60,305 bases of DNA from Candidatus Binataceae bacterium. Lineage in GTDB: Bacteria > Desulfobacterota > Binatia > Binatales > Binataceae. Of this stretch, positions 52,916-60,305 are shown piece after piece; the stretch's first letter is position 1; each line of letters opens with the position of its first letter. Position numbers and translations under genes: made by a program. The stretch covers positions 1 to 60,305 of the forward strand of contig JASHPB010000109.1 of assembly GCA_030038355.1 (NCBI GenBank). The letters run 5' to 3'. The notes under the pieces were generated by a model. The model made no database searches. It worked only from the letters and a program-made list of their open reading frames with translations, and was not told the DNA's origin.

Positions 52916-54063
52916 GGAAAACTCTACGCCAGATGCGCCCGGTTTACGTCGTTGGCATCGGACTGCATCGTTACCAGCGGCTGAGCGACACGCCTTACGT
53001 CACTCTCGGCCTCACTGCCGTGCGCGAGGCGCTAAATGATGCGGGAATCGAATGGAAGTCCGTCGAATCGGCCTACACCGGCACCGCGTTTATCGGGATG
53101 GCGGCGAGCCGTCCGATGCTGCGTCATCTCGGCGCGACCGGAATCGCGATGGCGCAGGTGGAGAATGCGTCAGCATCGGGATCGACCGCGGTGCGCCAGG
53201 CGTGTCTCGATGTCGCGAGTAGTCTTACTGATGTCTCTCTCGCAGTCGGCGTTGACAAACCAGGCCCGATCGCCGGAGCGCCAGGCAAGACCAATATTCA
53301 CGACCTGGTCGGACGCCGCGTCGTTCCGTTCACGCATTTCGCATTGCTCGCGAACGAATACATGAATCGCTACGGCGCGACCGCCGAGCAGGTCGCGATG
53401 GTCGCCGTGAAGAACAATCGCAACGGCGCGAACAATCCCTACGCGCAACGCCAGAAGGCCGTCACGCTCGAAGAAGTGCTCGCTGGCCCGCAGATCTCAG
53501 GATCGCTCACGCGGCTGCAGTGCTGCCCGGTGGGCGAAGGCGCCGCGGCGGTGCTAGTTGCATCTGACGATGCGATCGAAAAACTCCGCATCGATCGCTC
53601 GCGCGCGATTCGCGTGACTGCATCGGTATCGCGGAGCGAACGCGTCTATCGCGACGCAAAGAACTTCGATGCCGAACTGACGCGCGAGACCGTCGCGCAG
53701 GCGTACCAAGAAGCGCAAATCGAACCGCAGGACCTCGATGTCGTCGAGCTGCACGATGCCTTCACAATCGAGGAGTTGCTCTACGTCGAGGCGATGGGGC
53801 TCTGTGGCGAGGGCGAGGGCGCACGCATGATCAGCAGCGGCGCAGTCGATATCGGCGGCAAATGCGCGATCAGTGCGTCGGGTGGATTGCTCGCAATGGG
53901 TCATCCAATCGGTCCGACCGGCACGGGACAGATCGCGGAGATCACGCGGCAGTTGCGCCGTGAGGCTGGAGCGCGGCAACAGCCCAACGCGCGCACGGGA
54001 CTTGCGCACATGGTAGGCGTCGGGGCAGTCTGCGTCGTTCACGTATTGCAAAAGGATTCCTGA
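52912..54063 (+). CDS. Thiolase-superfamily protein lacking the nucleophilic Cys (SCP-x/Ltp2-like, putative aldolase)
   Basis: The product is 383 residues. Where thiolases have the nucleophilic Cys (NxCASG), this reads VENASASGSTAV, so Cys is Ser. The other active-site parts remain: HDAFTIEELL and GGLLAMGHPIGPTGTGQ. This combination, with a DUF35 gene fused by overlap, is that of Ltp2-type retro-aldolases which cleave a beta-hydroxyacyl-CoA without covalent Cys chemistry. It could act on the product of the SDR/hydratase operon opposite. A true thiolase is less likely. The substrate is unknown. Confidence 0.88.
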   Translation: MRKTLRQMRPVYVVGIGLHRYQRLSDTPYVTLGLTAVREALNDAGIEWKSVESAYTGTAFIGMAASRPMLRHLGATGIAMAQVENASASGSTAVRQACLDVASSLTDVSLAVGVDKPGPIAGAPGKTNIHDLVGRRVVPFTHFALLANEYMNRYGATAEQVAMVAVKNNRNGANNPYAQRQKAVTLEEVLAGPQISGSLTRLQCCPVGEGAAAVLVASDDAIEKLRIDRSRAIRVTASVSRSERVYRDAKNFDAELTRETVAQAYQEAQIEPQDLDVVELHDAFTIEELLYVEAMGLCGEGEGARMISSGAVDIGGKCAISASGGLLAMGHPIGPTGTGQIAEITRQLRREAGARQQPNARTGLAHMVGVGAVCVVHVLQKDS

Positions 54064-54065
54064 AC

Positions 54066-55052
54066 ATGCCGTCAGGCCGTATTCCAGAAAAAATCGCGCG
54101 ACGTCTGAAGCTTCCGCTGATTGCTGCTCCGATGCTTTCGGTTTCGGGGCCGGACCTGGTCATCGCCGCGTGCAATGCGGGGATAATCGGATCGTTTCCA
54201 CTGGCCAACGCGCGCTCAATTGACGGCGTTAACAACTGGCTGAATCAGATCGAGAGGACGCTGGCCGAGTCTGCCGAGAAATCCGGGCGGCCAGCGGCGC
54301 CCTTCTGCCCCAATTTGATTATCAAACGAGCCGAGATGCGCGCCGAGCTCGATGCGCTCGTGAAGCATCGCGTCGAGATGGTGATCACCAGCGTCGGCTC
54401 GCCCGTCGAGGCGATCACTCCATTGCACGACGTGGGATGCACGGTGTTCGCGGATGTGGCGACTGTTCATCATGCGGAACGAGCAATCGCAGCGGGTGTA
54501 GATGGATTGATTCTCCTGACCGCGGGCGCGGGTGGACAAACCGGATGGCTCAATCCGCTCGCGTTCGTGCGCGCGGCGCGCAGCATGTTCGACGGTCCGA
54601 TCGTGCTGGCGGGAGGCATCTCCGATGGCACCGCGCTCTGGGCCGCGGAAGTGCTCGGCTGCGATCTCTGTTACATGGGCACCAAGTTCATCGCGACTTT
54701 CGAAAGCCTGGCGGCCGACGCATACAAGCAGATGCTGGTTGATTCCACGATGGATGATGTGATGCTGACGCAGGCCTTCACCGGGCTTGATACCAACATG
54801 CTGACGCCGTCGATGATCAGAGCGGGTCTCGATCCGCGCACGCTGCCGCCACGCGTTTCGATCGAGGAAGCCGCGCGCAACTTCAGCAGCAAGGGTGAGA
54901 TGAACGGGCCGCGCCGTTACAAGGACATCTGGAGCGCGGGGCACTCAGTATCGGGAGTTACGCGCATTCAGAGCGCGGCCGAACTCGTCGAACAGAGTGC
55001 GCGCGAATACGACGAGGCACGCCAAACAACCGCCTTGATGTTGCGCGATTGA
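54066..55052 (+). CDS. Nitronate monooxygenase family (NPD/FMN TIM-barrel)
   Basis: The product is 328 residues beginning MPSGRIPEKIARRLKLPLIAAPMLSVSG, with ATG 2 nt after the thiolase stop, so cotranscribed. FMN-binding segments include LTAGAGGQTGWLNPL and GGISDGTALWAAEVLGCDLCYMGTKF. The family covers nitronate monooxygenases and FabK-like enoyl reductases; with the aldolase and CoA-transferases a flavin reductase/dehydrogenase on CoA esters is as likely as nitronate oxidation. It ends the plus-strand operon. Confidence 0.92.
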   Translation: MPSGRIPEKIARRLKLPLIAAPMLSVSGPDLVIAACNAGIIGSFPLANARSIDGVNNWLNQIERTLAESAEKSGRPAAPFCPNLIIKRAEMRAELDALVKHRVEMVITSVGSPVEAITPLHDVGCTVFADVATVHHAERAIAAGVDGLILLTAGAGGQTGWLNPLAFVRAARSMFDGPIVLAGGISDGTALWAAEVLGCDLCYMGTKFIATFESLAADAYKQMLVDSTMDDVMLTQAFTGLDTNMLTPSMIRAGLDPRTLPPRVSIEEAARNFSSKGEMNGPRRYKDIWSAGHSVSGVTRIQSAAELVEQSAREYDEARQTTALMLRD

Positions 55053-55082
55053 TTCGTGTCCTCATGGGCCGCGGTAGAGTGC

Positions 55083-55778
55083 TTAGCCGCTCATCACTTC
55101 CGCGATTGCCTCGCGGATGATGTCGACGACGACGCCAGGACTGGTCACGATCGGTGCATGGTCCACAGGATGCGACCGCACGCGGGCATGCATCCGCTCT
55201 GCCATGAAGCGCTGCGTGTCCGGGCTAATCATGCGGTCCTGCTCCGCCATGAGAAACCAGCTTGGTCGATCCTTCCAGAGCGGGCGATTCACTTTCACGG
55301 AGATGCATGCGGGCGAAATCGGCCGCTGAACTGCGGTGAGCAACAGCAACTCCTCTTTGGAGGCATTCTGCGCGAATGCCGCGGGGAATGCCTCGTCCGG
55401 GAGATAGATCAGACCATTCTTATCGGGCGCCAATTTGGGAGCCATCGGATGAGGCTTGGTGCGATAGAAGACATCGGCCACGGTTTCTCCTTCGTCAGGA
55501 GCAAGGGCGGTAAGGTAAACGAGCGCCTTCACGTTCTCATTTCGTACGGCCGCGATCACAGCACCAGCGTAAGCGTGTGCGGCGAGAACAACGGGCCCTG
55601 AGGCTCGCTCGATCGTTCGCTCAACTGCCACAGTATCATCGGCAAACGTGGTTAGCGGTAATGGCGCGGCGAGAACCTTTACACCTTGAGCAGCCAGCGG
55701 CCCGATAACCTTGGCCCAACTCGTTCCGTCAGCCCAGGCACCGTGCGCCAGCACAACACTGACATTCTCACGCGACAT
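55083..55778 (-). CDS. Alpha/beta hydrolase with an altered nucleophile elbow
   Basis: The product is 231 residues from ATG 55778, with AGGAGAAAG upstream. HGAWADGTSW is the EstC/MES-like oxyanion region and the late DHAPIVTSP gives the catalytic His. At the elbow the usual GHSYGG is AHAYAGAV, so Ser is Ala. Either catalysis uses another residue or the protein is non-hydrolytic. It overlaps the HAD gene upstream by 11 nt and is coupled to it. Confidence 0.85.
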   Translation of the reverse strand: MSRENVSVVLAHGAWADGTSWAKVIGPLAAQGVKVLAAPLPLTTFADDTVAVERTIERASGPVVLAAHAYAGAVIAAVRNENVKALVYLTALAPDEGETVADVFYRTKPHPMAPKLAPDKNGLIYLPDEAFPAAFAQNASKEELLLLTAVQRPISPACISVKVNRPLWKDRPSWFLMAEQDRMISPDTQRFMAERMHARVRSHPVDHAPIVTSPGVVVDIIREAIAEVMSG

Positions 55779-56463
55779 TGGCTTTCTCCTGATGCCGCGC
55801 AATCAACTGACGGGCTACGTCGTCCAGATCCGCGCCAACTATCTGCGGCTGCGGGCCGACCTCCAGCAGGTCGTTGCCAACCCGTTTGATCAAAGCAGCC
55901 TGCCAACCAGCAGCGACGGCGCCGAGCGTGTCCCAGGTGTGACAAGCGACAAGACACAGCTGCCGCGGTGTGGCGCCTAGTTCCTTTTCGACATGGGCGT
56001 AGGCCTCTCGTGAAGGCTTGTGATGCTTGACTTCGTCGGCGCTAAAGCGTCGTTCGAAGAGATCGGCGATCCCTCCATGTTCGAGTTGTCGAGTCTGCAC
56101 TTCGCGCAGGTTGTCCGTCAAAGTGAAAAGCCGGAATCCAGCCTTGCGAAGCTTCTTGAGAGCAGCAGGCACCTCCCGATGAGGAGGCATTGTCGAGAAC
56201 TTTTCGACTAGCTCCTTCTTATCGGCATCACCGATCCTTATGGCGCGCGTGTCAGCCAACATCTTCAGCACAGCCGAACCGATATCCGTGAATGGCACGT
56301 AGCGCCCGGCCACCGTCAGAGCCGATGAATAGAGAATCAGATTAGCGAACCAGAGACGCATCGCGCCTTTGTCACGGAAGATACGTTCGAAAATCGGCTC
56401 CATCGTTGTGAGATCGAGCAAAGTCTCATTCACGTCGAAAACTATGAGCGGAAGTGCTGCCAT
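55768..56463 (-). CDS. Haloacid dehalogenase type II-like HAD hydrolase
   Basis: The product is 231 residues. LIVFDVNETLLD carries the nucleophile Asp, TLTDN motif II, HHKPSREAY the Lys, and ACHTWDTLGA motif IV, which is the type-II 2-haloacid dehalogenase pattern (VACHTWD). It may displace halide from 2-haloacids in the cytoplasm; whether halogenated substrates are met here is unknown. It is upstream of the altered alpha/beta hydrolase. Confidence 0.92.
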   Translation of the reverse strand: MAALPLIVFDVNETLLDLTTMEPIFERIFRDKGAMRLWFANLILYSSALTVAGRYVPFTDIGSAVLKMLADTRAIRIGDADKKELVEKFSTMPPHREVPAALKKLRKAGFRLFTLTDNLREVQTRQLEHGGIADLFERRFSADEVKHHKPSREAYAHVEKELGATPRQLCLVACHTWDTLGAVAAGWQAALIKRVGNDLLEVGPQPQIVGADLDDVARQLIARHQEKANVA

Positions 56464-56524
56464 TTGGTCACACTCCTATTTCGAGCGAACTAACCGGACT
56501 GGCCAGTTTCGTCCGGATTCGACG

Positions 56525-57388
56525 CTAACCAAACGTCCTGGCGAGGAAACTACGAATCTCCGCTGCTATCTCCTGGCAGTGAGTCTCGAGGGCGAAATGA
56601 CCCGTCGGGTAGAACACGACCTTTGCCTCGGCAATGTCGCGGCGGAATGCCTCCGCACCCGGAGGTAGAAAGAAAGGATCGTTCTTGCCCCAAACCGCGA
56701 GCAGCGGCGGCTTATGCTGTCGGAAGTACGCCTGGAACTTGGGATAGAGAGCGACATTGCTCGCGTAGTCGAGAAGCAGATCGAGTTGGATCTCATGCGC
56801 TTCGGGGCGGCTCAGATAGTAATCGTCGAGTGAGCGGCCATCAGGCGATACTAGTGAAGGATCCGCGACACCGTGCGTGTACTGGAAGAGCGTCGTTTCG
56901 GGTGAGAAAAAGCTGCGCAGCGCGTCGCGATTCTTCTGACTCGGCTCGCGCCAATAAGTTCGGATCGGATTCCAACCGTCGCTCAGGCCCTCTTCATATG
57001 CGTTGCCGTTCTGTGAAACGATCGCCGCGATTCGCTCCGGATGCTTGAGAGCGATGCGCAATCCCGTCGGCGCGCCGTAATCGAAGATATAAAGCGCGAA
57101 GCGCTTCAGTCCGACTGTTTCGGTGAAACGATCGATCTCGTCCGCGACGTTGGCGAACGTATATTTGAACTTGTCTCGCGACGCCATCGCCGACTGACCA
57201 AAGCCGGGCAGGTCCGGCGCCACCAGGTGGTACTTGTCGGCGAGGAGCGGAATCAAGTCGCGGAACATGTGCCCGGCTGTCGGGAATCCGTGCAGCAACA
57301 GCAGGGCTGGGGCGTCAGGGTCGCCGGCTTCACGATAAGCAATCTTGAGGCCGCCAACATCAGCGGCACGGTACTTAGCCGTTGGCAT
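56525..57388 (-). CDS. Alpha/beta hydrolase, epoxide hydrolase/haloalkane dehalogenase group
   Basis: The product is 287 residues. HGFPTAGHMFRDL is the oxyanion-loop; the nucleophile is Asp in YIFDYGAPTGL rather than Ser, as in haloalkane dehalogenases and epoxide hydrolases; a catalytic His lies in PTGHFALETH. Asp nucleophile plus a dehalogenase-like HAD gene next door is suggestive of halocarbon or epoxide catabolism. It is separated by 61 nt from the HAD gene, same strand. Confidence 0.92.
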   Translation of the reverse strand: MPTAKYRAADVGGLKIAYREAGDPDAPALLLLHGFPTAGHMFRDLIPLLADKYHLVAPDLPGFGQSAMASRDKFKYTFANVADEIDRFTETVGLKRFALYIFDYGAPTGLRIALKHPERIAAIVSQNGNAYEEGLSDGWNPIRTYWREPSQKNRDALRSFFSPETTLFQYTHGVADPSLVSPDGRSLDDYYLSRPEAHEIQLDLLLDYASNVALYPKFQAYFRQHKPPLLAVWGKNDPFFLPPGAEAFRRDIAEAKVVFYPTGHFALETHCQEIAAEIRSFLARTFG

Positions 57389-57523
57389 GGTGATGCTCCC
57401 GAAGGTCGTGGCTAGTTCTTGCTTACTAACTGACCGTCGCGGGTTGGATGCTTTGATTCGGTAAATGGTTACAGAATGAGGGGTTGGAGCGATCGGGCTG
57501 ACGTCTTTCGGTGCCTCACCCGG

Positions 57524-57991
57524 TCAGGCGTCGGCACCCGTGCCAAGCACGGTTGCTGTATCGCGAACTTCCGAAAGCCGCGCGCGTAAACTCCAGGAGT
57601 GTAGCCACATCCCGGAGATCATCGCAGCGGTGAAAATCGCTGCAGGCGGCGCAGCCGCGGCGAGCGATACGATTGCCGGACCGGGACAAAAGCCTCCCAG
57701 CCCCCATCCTACGCCGAATAGAGCAGATCCGAGAAGAAGCTGCGAATCCAGGTCGTTTCGCGTCGGAATTGCGAACCTGGCCGCGACCAATGGCGACACC
57801 ATTTTGCGACTTTGCCTGAATGCCACGAAAAAGATCGAAATCGCTCCAATCATCACGAAGGCGAGACTCGGGTCCCAACTCCCGAGGAAGTCGAGAAAGC
57901 CAATCACCTTGATGGGCCGTGTCATACCCGAGATGCCGAGTCCGAATGAAAAGACGATCCCTGATATAAACGATGTTGCCAGTGCTCTCAT
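57524..57991 (-). CDS. YeeE/YedE family membrane protein (DUF6691-like, second half-transporter)
   Basis: The product is 155 residues from ATG 57991, with four hydrophobic helices. The family marker GLGGFCPGPAIVSL contains the conserved Cys. YeeE/YedE proteins carry thiosulfate or related sulfur species through conserved cysteines. It lies 2 nt after the partner at 57994-58419; the two may form one transporter, as in split YedE pairs. A frame open upstream to 58264 is the antisense-like extension and is not used. Confidence 0.9.
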   Translation of the reverse strand: MRALATSFISGIVFSFGLGISGMTRPIKVIGFLDFLGSWDPSLAFVMIGAISIFFVAFRQSRKMVSPLVAARFAIPTRNDLDSQLLLGSALFGVGWGLGGFCPGPAIVSLAAAAPPAAIFTAAMISGMWLHSWSLRARLSEVRDTATVLGTGADA

Positions 57992-57993
57992 GA

Positions 57994-58419
57994 CTAGCCT
58001 TTTGTCAGATGGTTCGTGATGAACACCGTCAGCGCACCGGTTGCGACGAACGTCGCGGTTGCAACGATCGAGCGCGCCGAGAGCCGGCTCACGCCGCATA
58101 CGCCGTGACCGCTGGTGCATCCGTTTCCCAACCTGGTGCCGAATCCTACGAGGAGCCCTGCGAGGACAAGGAGAGGCCAAGGCCGAACGATACCGAAGGC
58201 GAAAGCTCCAGGCAGAAAAAGTCTTAGCAATAGTCCGCCAGTTAGCAGACCCACAATGAAGCAAGTCTTCCAGGCGGTTTCTCCTCTTACGGGGCGCAGC
58301 AACCCTGCGACGATGCCGCTGATACCGGTGATTTTTCCATCAAACAACAGCATCGCCGACGCACTCAAACCGATAAGGATGCCACCGATTAAGGACGAAA
58401 GCGGTGTGAAGTTGCTCAC
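57994..58419 (-). CDS. YeeE/YedE family membrane protein (first half-transporter)
   Basis: The product is 141 residues with four hydrophobic helices. [21 protein letters not shown] is the cysteine-rich YeeE/YedE motif that conducts thiosulfate-like anions in the inner membrane. It starts 9 nt after the MBL-rhodanese gene. Order of transcription is MBL-rhodanese, YeeE, YeeE. This is the usual make-up of sulfur-detoxification operons with a persulfide-sensing ArsR opposite. Confidence 0.93.
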   Translation of the reverse strand: MSNFTPLSSLIGGILIGLSASAMLLFDGKITGISGIVAGLLRPVRGETAWKTCFIVGLLTGGLLLRLFLPGAFAFGIVRPWPLLVLAGLLVGFGTRLGNGCTSGHGVCGVSRLSARSIVATATFVATGALTVFITNHLTKG

Positions 58420-58428
58420 TGAAGATCC

Positions 58429-59466
58429 TCAGCGCTCAACGGGCAACCGAGCCTCGTTCCACGCGACCATTCCACCCTTGAGATTGCTCACCTGCTCGAA
58501 GCCGAGCGCGGTAAGGATAGCGACGGCCGTGGTACTCCGAACACCAGCTCTGCATACAGCTACGATTTCCCTGCCGTTCAGATCGTCCATCTCGTGTGCT
58601 TTGGCAGGCAACGACTTGAGTGGAACCAATCGGCTACCGTGAATGTGGCCTAGCTCGTCAGAATATTCCTCGGGCTCACGCACGTCGATAATGAAAGGAG
58701 CTTCGGCGTTGGTCAGGCGTTGCTGCAACTCAACAACATCGATCTGGCGCACGCCGCTCAGCTGCGCGACGTCGGGAAACTTGACCGAGTCGTCCTCGAT
58801 CGCCGACTGGTTGGACTGCAGCGATTCCTGGATTTTGTCCGGCAACGGCAGCCCGAGGTTGTTCATCAGCGAAACGTATTCTTCGCGAGACCGGCCGGCG
58901 ACACGGGCATTGGAAGTTCTTTCCTGCTCTATCGTCGAATGATGATTGCCGCGGTAGTCGTGAGCGGGGAACACCAGCGTGTCGTCGGGAAGCGCAAACA
59001 ACAGGTTGGTGATCGCGTCGTATTGTTTTCCGGCATCCCCGCCAGAGAAGTCGGCGCGGCCTGTGCCGCCAATGAGCAAGGTGTCGCCGGTAAACAGGCA
59101 GCCATTCACGTACAGGCTCATCCCGTCGGGTGAATGGCCGGGAGTGAACAACACCTTGATGCGCAGATCGCCGACCTCGAGCAGGTCATCATGGCTCACG
59201 TGAACATTCACGTGCGGCGCCGGCGCGTGACGTTCCATCACGATTTTCGCATCGGTCAGATCGGCGACGTCCCAGGTGCCGCTGCGATGGTCGGCATGAG
59301 TGTGGGTGTCGATCGCGTATTCGAGCCGAAAGCCGTTATAGGCAGCGACGGCGATATAGCGGGCAGTGTTTGCCCGCAGCGGATCGATCAAGGCGGCCCG
59401 GCGGGTGCGTTCGCAAGCGATCAGATAGGTCTTGCACTTTGCGCGGTTCAATTCACGGCAGAACAT
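58429..59466 (-). CDS. MBL-fold hydrolase fused to a rhodanese domain (persulfide dioxygenase-like)
   Basis: The product is 345 residues. The N-terminal metallo-beta-lactamase domain has THTHADHRSG and GHSPDGMSLY (metal ligands) and the late HDYRG. The C-terminal rhodanese domain has the catalytic Cys in VCRAGVRS. Fused MBL-rhodanese proteins of this type are persulfide dioxygenases or act in sulfide oxidation, turning glutathione persulfide into sulfite and passing sulfur to the rhodanese. It is the first gene of the sulfur operon, divergent from the ArsR regulator. Confidence 0.93.
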   Translation of the reverse strand: MFCRELNRAKCKTYLIACERTRRAALIDPLRANTARYIAVAAYNGFRLEYAIDTHTHADHRSGTWDVADLTDAKIVMERHAPAPHVNVHVSHDDLLEVGDLRIKVLFTPGHSPDGMSLYVNGCLFTGDTLLIGGTGRADFSGGDAGKQYDAITNLLFALPDDTLVFPAHDYRGNHHSTIEQERTSNARVAGRSREEYVSLMNNLGLPLPDKIQESLQSNQSAIEDDSVKFPDVAQLSGVRQIDVVELQQRLTNAEAPFIIDVREPEEYSDELGHIHGSRLVPLKSLPAKAHEMDDLNGREIVAVCRAGVRSTTAVAILTALGFEQVSNLKGGMVAWNEARLPVER

Positions 59467-59507
59467 CGCGAGTCCTCCCTTGCGCGCCGCCGGTGAATGG
59501 CAGCCTG

Positions 59508-59539
59508 TTGACTACGTTTCTTTAGATACATATAACTAA
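59508..59539 (+). promoter_or_regulatory. Strong promoter and palindromic operator of the ArsR gene
   Basis: TTGACT at 59508-59513, 17 nt, TATAAC at 59531-59536, close to consensus. Overlapping the -10 is an 18-bp imperfect palindrome, pattern TTAGnTAnATnTAnCTAA (59522-59539; 14 of 18 positions symmetric). An A/T-rich palindrome here matches what persulfide-sensing BigR/SqrR-type ArsR regulators bind. It probably represses its own gene and the divergent sulfur operon. Confidence 0.7.
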
Positions 59540-59545
59540 TTACGC

Positions 59546-59908
59546 ATGAAGCCAAGAAGCGCCGCCGCGCTGCGCCGCACGATGTCGGTCGAGGCGCTCG
59601 AGCTCGTCGCGAACCGCTTCCGGGCCATAGGCGAGCCGTTGCGCCTGCGCATCCTGCAGGAACTCGAACAAAACGATTCCAGCGTTTCAGCGCTGGCGGA
59701 GAGAGTCGGCTCGACACAGCCCAACGTCAGCAAGCATCTGAAGGTTCTGCGGGACGCCGGACTTCTGAGGCGGCGCCAGCAGGGCAACAGTGCCTTTTAC
59801 TCGCTCGCAGACCCGATGGTCCTCGAGGTGTGCGACATCATCTGCTCGCGATTGCGCGATGGGCTCAAAGCGCAGGTTGGTGCATTAAACGGTCGAGCGC
59901 GAGCCTGA
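59546..59908 (+). CDS. ArsR/SmtB family regulator (persulfide-sensor type, probable)
   Basis: The product is 120 residues. The winged HTH is RLRILQELEQNDSSVSALAERVGSTQPNVSKHLKVLRDAGLLRRRQQGNSAFYSLAD in the ArsR pattern. Only one Cys is near the C-terminus (VLEVCDIIC has two), a pair as in BigR/SqrR/YgaV regulators, which form a disulfide or polysulfide link and lose DNA binding. With the divergent MBL-rhodanese and YeeE genes this assigns a sulfur role. The N-terminal ~15 residues are an extension. Confidence 0.9.
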   Translation: MKPRSAAALRRTMSVEALELVANRFRAIGEPLRLRILQELEQNDSSVSALAERVGSTQPNVSKHLKVLRDAGLLRRRQQGNSAFYSLADPMVLEVCDIICSRLRDGLKAQVGALNGRARA

Positions 59909-60082
59909 CAGATGCGCGCAAGCAGCAGAGTTTCATTTCCCGCCTTAAGTTCGATCACTGATCTGTAGCGGCGGGTCATCGTACGCGCCGTCCTGAGCCG
60001 AACCACATGCCATTCGTTACGGCTGTCCAGCCTCCCCCAAACGATCCGCGATTTTGCGGAACTTAGCTTGCCTCACGATTGG

Positions 60083-60206
60083 CGGTTGGTGAGGTAACTC
60101 ACCAACCGGAGGTAGAACCGAAGAGTGTGGAAATAGGGAGAAGGCGGTGTAGCCTTCCGGGTTGAAGGACCCGTGCCGGAAAACCGGCAGGAAGGAGAAC
60201 ACCGCC
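60083..60206 (+). ncRNA. Structured RNA leader, possible group II intron fragment or thermosensor
   Basis: First a perfect 11-bp stem with a GTAA (GNRA) loop, CGGTTGGTGAG-GTAA-CTCACCAACCG (60083-60108). Then a multi-branch structure: outer stem GGCGGTGT/ACACCGCC (60143-60150/60199-60206), CCTTCC/GGAAGG (60153-60158/60190-60195), with hairpins GGGT/ACCC (loop 60163-60168) and TGCCGG-AAAA-CCGGCA (60174-60189). The GGAAGGAGAA ribosome site is part of the closing side, so it would be hidden. The class is uncertain. Confidence 0.6.
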
Positions 60207-60207
60207 G

Positions 60208-60305
60208 ATGCAGAGCATAAACCGAGCACAACGCCGTAGGTCAAGCGGAGAGGCAAGGAAGCGCGCACCATGGGCAGCGCTAGAGGAATTCGCCCGACAT
60301 CAGAT
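60208..60305 (+). CDS. Start of an unidentified ORF, cut by the right edge
   Basis: ATG 60208 begins MQSINRAQRRRSSGEARK and stays open to the end of the window (32 codons visible). The N-terminus is basic and Ser-rich; no domain can be named from it. A GGAAGGAG ribosome site lies 13-18 nt upstream, inside the structured leader. An intron-encoded reverse transcriptase is one possibility, but nothing of its catalytic domain is visible. Confidence 0.45.
   Translation, partial: MQSINRAQRRRSSGEARKRAPWAALEEFARHQ

Noticed and set aside
1-60305. tRNA, rRNA and CRISPR arrays.
   Set aside because: No T-loop plus acceptor arrangement, no rRNA-like core and no regularly spaced repeats were seen. The GGTTGGTGAGGTAACTCACC hairpin near 60090 only superficially resembles a 16S segment.

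Overview
The window is GC-rich, with many codons ending in G or C, long antisense shadow frames and dense gene packing. It suggests a free-living, metabolically versatile Gram-negative bacterium: there is an OmpA-family protein, an RlpA lipoprotein, a Lon/GlgA/heme housekeeping core, and a great deal of acyl-CoA and oxygenase chemistry. The mix of many CaiB/BaiF CoA-transferases, Rieske, BVMO and P450 genes, a sedolisin and a single heme/siroheme operon resembles soil lineages around the former Deltaproteobacteria (for example Binatota-like genomes). That placement is inference only; no rRNA or tRNA gene is present to settle it.

Layout. 1-6.4 kb: the 3' end of smc, a secreted DUF4168 protein, a coupled pair of CoA-transferases with a small partner, and a secreted S53 peptidase. 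6.7-12 kb: a catabolic island with a dead IS481-type transposase, an HsaA-like flavin monooxygenase, a TetR gene with a tandem-palindrome operator, a small unknown protein, a Rieske oxygenase and a decayed P450. 12-16.2 kb: RlpA, a GH1 glucosidase, membrane proteins and two tandem, homologous micro-membrane proteins. 16.2-24 kb: rnhA, glgA, lon, then a tight run DUF2203, DUF4149, HAD, LOG-like, thioesterase, Fe-S protein. 24.04-24.53 kb: a decayed GxxExxY (PD-(D/E)XK) element with near-terminal inverted repeats. 24.5-31 kb: a minus-strand tetrapyrrole operon (siroheme synthase N-domain, ccsA-like, hemA, hemC, cobA-hemD fusion, hemB).

31-37.6 kb is sparse: small or broken genes, a divergent PII-like protein, a FEN-type nuclease, a carboxylesterase and a 1.25 kb stretch with no convincing gene. 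37.6-46.6 kb: a sulfotransferase, a GlgX-type debranching enzyme and two Baeyer-Villiger-type monooxygenases flanking a phosphoesterase and an OmpA protein. 46.7-55 kb: a probable acyl-CoA degradation locus. A minus-strand operon (TetR, two CoA-transferases, SDR, enoyl-CoA hydratase, amidohydrolase) diverges from a plus-strand operon (DUF35, thiolase-like, nitronate monooxygenase). 55-59.9 kb: three hydrolase/HAD genes, then a sulfur module (two YeeE/YedE half-transporters and an MBL-rhodanese protein) divergent from an ArsR regulator with a near-consensus promoter and overlapping palindrome. The window ends in a strongly structured RNA leader that occludes the ribosome site of an ORF running off the edge.

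Most notable: (1) both CoA-transferase pairs consist of one protein with the expected catalytic Asp and one without it, in the same gene order; (2) two tandem 57-58 aa membrane proteins with strong ribosome sites; (3) the GxxExxY element with inverted repeats; (4) the structured leader at the right edge; (5) a DUF35 plus Cys-less thiolase pair that looks like a retro-aldolase rather than a thiolase.
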